A DNA stretch of 11,155 bases from an uncultured Collinsella sp. GTDB lineage: Bacteria; Actinomycetota; Coriobacteriia; Coriobacteriales; Coriobacteriaceae. Both the position numbers and the translations under genes were made by a program. Below the pieces are notes generated by a model. That model was not told where the DNA came from. It made no database searches and saw only the letters and a list, made by a program, of their open reading frames with translations. Of this stretch, positions 1 through 7,305 are shown in pieces. Each line of letters begins with the position of its first letter. Position 1 is the stretch's first letter. The DNA lies in assembly GCA_902482185.1 (NCBI GenBank), contig CABSZR010000030.1, positions 1 to 11,155 of the forward strand. Direction: 5' to 3'.

Positions 1-882
1 ACGCCAGTTTCCGCGGCGCCCGCGCGCAAAGCTGCCGCTGCTGGCGCGCCTGCAGCGAAGAATGGCACCGGTTCGTGGCTTGCGGGCTTTATTACCCGTG
101 CCGCCGCCGGTATCGTCTACGCCGTTGTCTTTATCCTGTGCCTGGTTTTGGGTATCGTGCCCACGGCCATCTTTGTTTCTGTCATGAGCGGTCTGTGCTG
201 CTATGAGTTTTTCCGTATGACGAGGCTCGATGGCAAGATGGCTAACGAGCGCATGGGTATCGCTGCCGCCGTACTCTTTCCGCTGTCGGCGTTGGGCGAT
301 TCGATGTTGCTGAATGCCCTGCTTTTTGCCCTGATGCTCGCTGTGGGCATTTGGTATGTCTGGTCGCCGCGTACCCGCATCTCTGATGTGGCCGTGACGC
401 TCATGGGTCCCATCTACACTGGCTTTATGCTGTCGGCTATCGTGCTGCTGCGCGATGCCGTGCCCGGTTTTGCCGGCGCCTTGCTTTCGGTGGGCGTTTG
501 CGCGTCCCTTTGGGTCTCCGATTCGTTTGCCTACATCGTGGGCAGCCGTATCGGCAAGCACAAGATGGTTCCTAAGATCTCTCCCAAAAAGAGCTGGGAG
601 GGGTTTGCCGGCGGCATCCTGGGCTCGGTTTTGATTTGGCTCATCCTGTGGGCGACGCACTTCTACAAGCTCAGCCTGCCCTATGCGCTGCTGTGCGGCG
701 TGGTCGTGTCCATTTTGGGCGTTATCGGCGACCTTATCGAGTCGCGCATCAAGCGCGGTGTGGGCGTCAAGGATTCCGGTAACCTTATCCCGGGCCATGG
801 CGGCATGCTCGACCGTAGCGACTCGCTTATCTTTGGCTGCATTACCGCGCAGCTGCTTTTGATGATCGGGGGCGTGCTGTAA
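1..882 (+). CDS. cdsA: Phosphatidate cytidylyltransferase (5'-partial)
   Basis: Integral membrane enzyme that makes CDP-diacylglycerol from phosphatidic acid and CTP, the precursor of all bacterial phospholipids. The frame is open to the first base of the window, so the start lies outside; a TTG at 148 falls inside the first hydrophobic segment and is not a credible start. Of 293 visible codons, the first 25 or so are Ala/Pro/Lys-rich (low complexity, probably a cytosolic tail). About eight hydrophobic segments follow, ending at the C-terminus. The family signature is at visible residues 248-274: S-R-I-K-R, then K-D-S-G, then GHGGMLDRSD, with the catalytic/metal Asp residues. The upstream SDSFAY and SPKKSWEG motifs are also typical. 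The signature position before the last Asp is Ser where hydrophobic or Thr is usual. The stop overlaps the dxr start, implying translational coupling. Confidence 0.95.
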   Translation, partial: TPVSAAPARKAAAAGAPAAKNGTGSWLAGFITRAAAGIVYAVVFILCLVLGIVPTAIFVSVMSGLCCYEFFRMTRLDGKMANERMGIAAAVLFPLSALGDSMLLNALLFALMLAVGIWYVWSPRTRISDVAVTLMGPIYTGFMLSAIVLLRDAVPGFAGALLSVGVCASLWVSDSFAYIVGSRIGKHKMVPKISPKKSWEGFAGGILGSVLIWLILWATHFYKLSLPYALLCGVVVSILGVIGDLIESRIKRGVGVKDSGNLIPGHGGMLDRSDSLIFGCITAQLLLMIGGVL

Positions 883-2069
883 TGTCATTCCAGACGACGT
901 ATGGCTCCGATGGACGCCTTCGTGTTGCCATCCTGGGTTGTACGGGCTCTATCGGCATGCAGGCACTCGACGTGTGCCGTCAGCATGCCGATCGACTGCA
1001 GGTAACGGCGCTGTCCGTCAATTCCAGCACCTCGGAGCTCGTTGCCGCCGCCCGCGAGTTCTCGGTTCCGGCCGTTGCCGTGGCCGACTCCGCCCACGGT
1101 GCGGACGCCGTGCTGCAGGAGCTGCCCGAGGGCACGGAGCTCGGTGTTGGTGCGCAGGCGGTTTGTGAGCTCGCACGTCGCGATGATGTCGACTGTGTGC
1201 TTGTTGCCATTGTGGGCGCTGCCGGGCTCGAAGCGAGCCATGCGGCCTTGACCTCAAATAAGCGCCTTGCCCTTGCCAACAAGGAGTCCCTCGTCGTCGG
1301 TGGCGACTTGCTTATGCCGTTGGCGCAACCGGGCCAGCTTATTCCAGTCGACTCTGAGCACTCCGCCATCTACCAGTGCTATCTGGGGGAGAACCCACGC
1401 GAGGCTCATTGTATTTGGCTCACCTGCTCGGGCGGCCCGTTCTTTGGCCGCACGCGCGACGAGCTCAATCGCGTGACGCGTGCCGATGCCCTCGCACATC
1501 CCACGTGGGCCATGGGTGCCAAGATCACCATCGACTCCGCCACCCTCATGAACAAGGGTCTGGAGCGCATTGAGGCCATGCATCTGTTTAACTGCGACCT
1601 CGATTTCATTAACGTGGTCGTGCAGCGTCAGTCCAAGATTCACTCTATGGTCGAGTTTGCCGACGGCTCTGTGATGGCGCATCTCGGTGCTTCCGACATG
1701 CGTATTCCCATCCAGTTCGCGTTCTCGTATCCCGAGCGTTGGGATACCCCGGCGCCTCGTATCGATTTCCGTGAGCTGGGGCAGCTCACGTTTGATGCTG
1801 CCGACATGGATACCTTCCGCTGTCTGGCACTGGCCGAACGTGCCGGCAAGACGGGTGGCACCATGCCGTGCGTGCTCAATGCCGCCAACGAGGTCGCCGT
1901 CGATGCCTTCCTGCACGATGGCTGCAGCTTTACCGATATCGATCGCATTGTGGAATCCTGCATGGATGCCCACGATATGCAGGCGGTCGATTCGTTTGAG
2001 CAGCTTCGCGACATCGATGCGTGGGCGCGTGAAAAGGCTGCGCAGGTACTCGCCGCAACCCGTTCCTAA
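882..2069 (+). CDS. dxr: 1-deoxy-D-xylulose 5-phosphate reductoisomerase
   Basis: Cytosolic NADPH- and divalent-metal-dependent enzyme that converts DXP to 2-C-methyl-D-erythritol 4-phosphate, the committed step of the MEP isoprenoid pathway. The 395 residues match the usual length (about 390-400). The dinucleotide-binding GCTGSIG is at 19-25, NKES at 133-136, the metal ligands D157 and E159 in DSEH, the phosphate-loop SGG at 183-185, H206 and W209 in HPTW, and NKGLE with E228 at 224-228. H254 corresponds to E. coli H257. The C-terminal helical domain carries VLNAANEVAV at 331-340. One oddity: the block that normally reads HPQS is QRQS (248-251), although catalytic residues around it are kept. 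The ATG overlaps the cdsA stop by one base (TAATG), with a G-rich stretch (ATCGGGGG, about 865-872) upstream as a possible ribosome binding site. IspG of the same pathway is encoded two genes downstream. Confidence 0.97.
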   Translation: MSFQTTYGSDGRLRVAILGCTGSIGMQALDVCRQHADRLQVTALSVNSSTSELVAAAREFSVPAVAVADSAHGADAVLQELPEGTELGVGAQAVCELARRDDVDCVLVAIVGAAGLEASHAALTSNKRLALANKESLVVGGDLLMPLAQPGQLIPVDSEHSAIYQCYLGENPREAHCIWLTCSGGPFFGRTRDELNRVTRADALAHPTWAMGAKITIDSATLMNKGLERIEAMHLFNCDLDFINVVVQRQSKIHSMVEFADGSVMAHLGASDMRIPIQFAFSYPERWDTPAPRIDFRELGQLTFDAADMDTFRCLALAERAGKTGGTMPCVLNAANEVAVDAFLHDGCSFTDIDRIVESCMDAHDMQAVDSFEQLRDIDAWAREKAAQVLAATRS

Positions 2070-2094
2070 CCCATAAGGATTGCTTTTTCGTTTT

Positions 2095-3456
2095 ATGGAT
2101 ACTGTTCTGAGCGTTCTCTCATCGGTCTTTTGGGGCCTGCTGATGCTTTCCGTCCTCGTGTTTTTGCACGAGGGCGGCCACTTTTTGGCGGCGCGTGCCT
2201 GCGGCGTCCGTGTGACCGAGTTCTTTTTGGGCCTGCCGTGCCGCTTTGACATCCATTACACGTCGCGTCGCATTGGAACCAAGTTTGGCGTGACCCCGCT
2301 GCTGCTGTGTGGCTACGCTGCCATCTGCGGTATGGATCCGACCGATGTCTCCTGCGCCGATCGCGTGCTCGCGGCTATCTACCGTCATGGTCGCGTGACC
2401 GTGGCCGACCTTGCTGTCGAGCTCGAGCTTTCCGAGGAGGATGTGCTCGAGGCTTGTGCTCTGTTGCTGGGCTGGGGCTCCATCGCTCCCTGGTATGAGG
2501 AAGGGGAGAAACCCTCGCCGAGCTACTATCCCACCAAGTATCAGACGCTGCCGCGAGACGCGGCGGGTTACACCACCTTTGACGGCCGCCGGTTCGATCG
2601 AGAGCATGCGACTGCCGAGGGCGATGTGTGGGAGCTGCCGTGCGGCGAGGCTGATTTCTTGGCGCAAGAGCGCTCGCACACTTATCTTGGCCAGGGCTTT
2701 CTCAAGCGCGCCTTTATGCTGCTCGCGGGCATTCTCGTCAATATCCTGACGGGTTTTTTGCTGCTTATGAGCATCTATTCCATTGCGGGCGTCACCGTGC
2801 CGATCGATACCAACGTGATCGGTCAGGTTGACGAGGGGTCTATTGCCGCCAAGGCGGGTATCGAGGCTGGTGATGCGATCCTTTCGGTTGACGGTGTATC
2901 GTGCTCCACATGGATGAACGTTTACGATGCCATCGGCAAGGCCGCCGGTAAGGACGATATCGCCATCGAGTACGAGCGCGACGGCAAGCAGCATTCGACC
3001 TCGGTTGCGCTCAAAGAGGACGAGCGCCTAGGTGTGTATGCCTCTACGCAGGTGGTCCGTTTAGACCCCATCACGTCGGCTCGCCTTTCGTTCTCTTATG
3101 TCGTGCAGACAGCGGAGGGCGTGATGCGCCTGCTCCAGCCGCAGCATACGATGGAGATTCTCGATCAGTCTTCTTCGATCGTGGGCATTAGCGTTATGTC
3201 CTCACAGGCTGCTGCTGCCGGCCCTGCCACGTTCCTTTCGTTTGCCGCCCTCATTTCGTTCTCGCTTGGCTTTATGAACCTGCTGCCCATCCCACCACTC
3301 GATGGCGGCAAGCTGGTCATCGAGATCATTCAAAAGATTGCTGGCCGCGAGCTTCCGCTCAAGGTCCAGACGATTGTGAGCTATGTGGGCATCGCGCTCT
3401 TTGCGCTGCTGTTTGTCTATATGCTTCGTTCCGACATCCTTCGATTTATTCTGTAG
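2095..3456 (+). CDS. rseP: Site-2 protease RseP (M50) with inserted winged-helix-like domain
   Basis: Polytopic intramembrane zinc metalloprotease of the S2P/RseP family, which cleaves anti-sigma factors or signal peptides within the membrane. Starting at ATG 2095 gives 453 residues. The first transmembrane segment contains the zinc motif HEGGH at 25-29. A membrane-associated loop ends in LLCGYAAICG (70-79), equivalent to the GYVKM region. About 110 residues follow (80-193) before transmembrane segment 2 (about 204-228). In E. coli RseP this stretch is only some 15-20 residues. Residues 87-130 look like a three-helix winged-helix fold, followed by a Tyr/Pro/Gly-rich linker. A single PDZ domain spans about 240-309. 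The third zinc-ligand motif NLLPIPPLDGG is at 395-405, and a last transmembrane segment at about 428-445. An in-frame TTG at 2080 is possible, but the AAGGA at 2075-2079 is only one base from it. From ATG 2095 the spacing is 15 bases, so the start is somewhat uncertain. Confidence 0.92.
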   Translation: MDTVLSVLSSVFWGLLMLSVLVFLHEGGHFLAARACGVRVTEFFLGLPCRFDIHYTSRRIGTKFGVTPLLLCGYAAICGMDPTDVSCADRVLAAIYRHGRVTVADLAVELELSEEDVLEACALLLGWGSIAPWYEEGEKPSPSYYPTKYQTLPRDAAGYTTFDGRRFDREHATAEGDVWELPCGEADFLAQERSHTYLGQGFLKRAFMLLAGILVNILTGFLLLMSIYSIAGVTVPIDTNVIGQVDEGSIAAKAGIEAGDAILSVDGVSCSTWMNVYDAIGKAAGKDDIAIEYERDGKQHSTSVALKEDERLGVYASTQVVRLDPITSARLSFSYVVQTAEGVMRLLQPQHTMEILDQSSSIVGISVMSSQAAAAGPATFLSFAALISFSLGFMNLLPIPPLDGGKLVIEIIQKIAGRELPLKVQTIVSYVGIALFALLFVYMLRSDILRFIL

Positions 3457-3461
3457 GGGAG
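3455..3461 (+). promoter_or_regulatory. Ribosome binding site of ispG
   Basis: AGGGGAG overlaps the rseP stop codon (TAG 3454-3456) and lies 8 bases before TTG 3470. This spacing favours the TTG over the GTG at 3461, which would overlap the site itself. It argues for translational coupling of ispG to rseP. Confidence 0.7.
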
Positions 3462-3469
3462 TGTTTGGA

Positions 3470-4552
3470 TTGTCTTTATCCCATCCTTTGCCTCGCGATT
3501 TGACGCGCCCCGTGCATGTGGGCGGTGTGCAGATCGGTGGCGGTGCGCCGGTGGTGGTCCAATCCATGACCTGCACCGATACCGCTGATGCCCAGGCAAC
3601 ACTTGCGCAAGTGTGCGCGTTGGCGCAGGCTGGCTGCGATATCGTGCGTGTGAGCGTGCCCGCTGAGGCCGCGCTTGAGGGTTTCCGCACCATCTGTGCC
3701 GAGTCTCCGGTGCCAATCGTTGCCGATATCCACTTTAACCACAAGCTGGCCATTGGCGCTGTGGAGGCCGGTGCCGCCAAGCTCCGCATCAATCCCGGCA
3801 ATATCGGCGATTGGGCTAAGGTCGATGCCGTCATCGACGCCGCCGGCGCTGCGGGCTGTGCGATTCGCATTGGCGTGAACGCGGGCTCGCTTGAGCAGGA
3901 TATCGCCGAGCGCGAAGACCTCACGCAGCCCGAAAAGCTCGTGATGTCGAGCGAGCGCTTCGTCAAGCACTTTGAGGACCGCGGCTTTACGAACATTGTG
4001 CTTTCGGCCAAGGCCCATAGCGTGCAAACGACGCTCGATACCTATCGAGCCCTGTCGCGTGAGATTCCCCACGTTCCGCTTCACCTGGGCGTAACCGAGG
4101 CGGGTACCAAGCTTCAGGGCACCATTAAGAGCTCGGTGGGCCTTGGTATTCTGCTGTCTGAGGGTATCGGTGACACCATGCGCGTCTCTCTCACGGCCGA
4201 TCCGGTTGAGGAGCCGCCGGTCGCCTGGGGAATTTTGCAGTCGCTGGGCCTGCGTCGTCGTGGTCCCGAGATTGTCTCGTGCCCCACGTGCGCCCGCTGC
4301 CAGGTTAACCTCATTCCCATCGCCGAGGAGGTCACCGAGCGGCTTAAGAACTACTCCGCGCCGCTTTCGATTGCCGTGATGGGCTGTGCAGTCAATGGCC
4401 CCGGCGAGGCTTCTGATGCCGACCTGGGCGTTGCTTGCGGACGTGGTCAGGCCTTGCTCTTTTCGCATGGCCAGATCATTGGTAAAGTAGCTGAGGACCA
4501 AATTGTCGACGCGCTTATGGCAGAGGTCGACAAGCTTATTGAGGAGAAATAA
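3470..4552 (+). CDS. ispG: 4-hydroxy-3-methylbut-2-en-1-yl diphosphate synthase (flavodoxin/ferredoxin)
   Basis: Cytosolic 4Fe-4S enzyme (GcpE) that converts ME-cPP to HMBPP, the penultimate MEP-pathway step. With the TTG start at 3470 the protein has 360 residues, close to the family's compact bacterial form (E. coli 372). The open frame runs upstream into rseP, but that extension has no family similarity. The TIM-barrel half opens with VHVGGVQIGGGAPVVVQSM; the substrate-binding KLRINPGNIG is at 104-113. The cluster ligands are visible as C271 and C274 in SCPTCARC, C306 in MGCAVNGPGEA, and E313 as the fourth, non-cysteine ligand. They sit one residue from the E. coli numbering (C270, C273, C305, E312). 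No large insert domain is present, as expected outside plants and Chlamydia/Bacteroidetes. The gene follows rseP after 13 bases, and its stop directly precedes the proS ATG. Confidence 0.97.
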   Translation: MSLSHPLPRDLTRPVHVGGVQIGGGAPVVVQSMTCTDTADAQATLAQVCALAQAGCDIVRVSVPAEAALEGFRTICAESPVPIVADIHFNHKLAIGAVEAGAAKLRINPGNIGDWAKVDAVIDAAGAAGCAIRIGVNAGSLEQDIAEREDLTQPEKLVMSSERFVKHFEDRGFTNIVLSAKAHSVQTTLDTYRALSREIPHVPLHLGVTEAGTKLQGTIKSSVGLGILLSEGIGDTMRVSLTADPVEEPPVAWGILQSLGLRRRGPEIVSCPTCARCQVNLIPIAEEVTERLKNYSAPLSIAVMGCAVNGPGEASDADLGVACGRGQALLFSHGQIIGKVAEDQIVDALMAEVDKLIEEK

Positions 4553-6274
<1,722 letters not shown>

Positions 6275-6304
6275 TCGACGATTTCGCTTGTAGTTCGATA
6301 TGTG

Positions 6305-6353
6305 GGACGGCCCCGCATTTCTCCAATCGGGGAGATGTGAGGCCGTCCTTTTA
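6305..6353 (+). terminator. Intrinsic terminator after proS
   Basis: A perfect outer stem GGACGGCC (6305-6312) pairs with GGCCGTCC (6341-6348), with an imperfect inner stem (CATTTCTCC against GGGGAGATG) and the loop AATC. TTTTAT follows. It lies 30 bases after the proS stop and is the expected end of the cdsA-dxr-rseP-ispG-proS transcript. Confidence 0.88.
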
Positions 6354-6376
6354 TCTTGTGGCATCCTCGATATCTA

Positions 6377-6420
6377 AAAGGAAAACCCCACAGCCCATGC
6401 GAGCTGCGGGGTTTTCCTTT
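6377..6420. terminator. Bidirectional terminator between convergent genes
   Basis: AAAGGAAAACCCC pairs with GGGGTTTTCCTTT over 13 bases. After one A/C mismatch, CAGC pairs with GCTG around an 8-base loop. The arm symmetry gives a T-rich tail on both strands (CCTTT on +, CCTTTTAG on -). It lies 33 bases beyond the stop of the minus-strand phosphotransferase gene, so it most likely ends that transcript and backs up the proS terminator. Confidence 0.85.
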
Positions 6421-6452
6421 GTGCCTCCGATGCGAAATAAATCGCTCAGATA

Positions 6453-7217
6453 TTACTGATAATCGACGACGTCGATCCAGTTCTTAAGGAACTCATCGTT
6501 CACGTTGCGCTTACGAGCGAGCTCGGAAGCGGCGACGATGCTCGTCCACTGACGCACGACCTGCATGGGCATGTCGGCGCGGTCGCAGTAGAGCTCCAGG
6601 TAGGCCTCAGCCTGATCCTTGCTGTTGAGGGCGAAGAGCAGGTAGGTGGTGGCAACGTCGGCAGCAGGGGAGCCCTGGGTGGCGTGTGCCCAGTCGCACA
6701 CATAGAGCTGGCCGTCGTCGCCGACGATGACGTTGGAGGGGTTGAAGTCGCCGTGGCAGACCTTGAACTCCTTGGTCATGCCGTCCAGACGCTCCTGAAG
6801 GTTGTAGCGCGTGGTGGCATTGAGCTGATCAAGGCTGTCGATCATGCGGGCGTACTTGTCGCGCTGACGGTTGAGCAGCGGGGAGGTGTAGCCGTGGATC
6901 TCGATCTGGAGGTCGACGAACATCTCGAGGTACTCACCAAAGCGCTGGGGCTCGGCAGTCATCTTCTCGGCAAGGGTGGTGCCCGGAACCTTCTCGGTCA
7001 CGAGCGCCCAGCCGTTGGCGTTCTCGAGCTGGGAAACCTCGAGAGCCTTGGGGCTGCGGATGCCGCACTCATTGATGCGGGCAAGATTCAAAGCCTCGTT
7101 GAACACGTCGGAGACAGGCTTGGTCTCGTTAAAGACCTTGACAATCTTGTCGTCCAGGTCGTAAACGACCTTGTTGCCACGGCGGACGAGCTCGGTCTTG
7201 GAATCGGGTAGCAGCAT
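6453..7217 (-). CDS. APH/choline-kinase-fold phosphotransferase, substrate unknown
   Basis: A 254-residue soluble protein with the aminoglycoside phosphotransferase/protein-kinase-like fold. The strand-3 lysine is K27 in KIVKVF, and the catalytic loop HGDFNPSNV is at 155-163 with D157 as the general base and N162 as a metal ligand. The DFG-equivalent Asp is D175 in VCDWAHA. After the catalytic core the sequence reads like other family members (GSPAADVATTYLL). All residues needed for ATP-dependent phosphotransfer are present, so it is probably active. The acceptor cannot be read from sequence: small molecules such as antibiotics, sugars, choline or amino-acid derivatives are all used by relatives. 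ATG 7217 is preceded by AGGA about 7 bases upstream on the minus strand. It lies 88 bases downstream of adhE with no clear promoter in the gap, so it may be read through from adhE. Calling it a resistance gene would be over-reading. Confidence 0.8.
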   Translation of the reverse strand: MLLPDSKTELVRRGNKVVYDLDDKIVKVFNETKPVSDVFNEALNLARINECGIRSPKALEVSQLENANGWALVTEKVPGTTLAEKMTAEPQRFGEYLEMFVDLQIEIHGYTSPLLNRQRDKYARMIDSLDQLNATTRYNLQERLDGMTKEFKVCHGDFNPSNVIVGDDGQLYVCDWAHATQGSPAADVATTYLLFALNSKDQAEAYLELYCDRADMPMQVVRQWTSIVAASELARKRNVNDEFLKNWIDVVDYQ

Positions 7218-7249
7218 GGTTGCATCCTTTCAACGATGCGATAGAAGCG

Positions 7250-7288
7250 ACGGCGGGGGTGTGTGAAACACCCGTGCACCCCCGCCGT
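7250..7288 (-). other. Strong hairpin between adhE and the phosphotransferase gene
   Basis: ACGGCGGGGGTG (7250-7261) pairs perfectly with CACCCCCGCCGT (7277-7288) over 12 bases, nine or more of them G-C, with a 15-base loop that can form a further GTG/CAC pairing. On the minus strand the T-run (TTTTT) lies before the hairpin and the bases after it are CGCTTCTATC. It is therefore not a textbook intrinsic terminator in either direction. It may protect the adhE 3' end, act as a partial terminator, or set the ratio of the two genes. Confidence 0.7.
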
Positions 7289-7305
7289 TAAAAACCGTGC
7301 TAAAA

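Noticed and set aside
3383..3469. N-terminal extension of IspG into rseP
   Set aside because: The frame is open upstream, but the residues do not resemble IspG. A ribosome binding site with 8-base spacing supports TTG 3470, giving the normal family length.
6453..7217. Annotation as an aminoglycoside resistance gene
   Set aside because: The kinase fold is shared by many metabolic kinases. Nothing in the sequence or neighbourhood indicates an antibiotic substrate.
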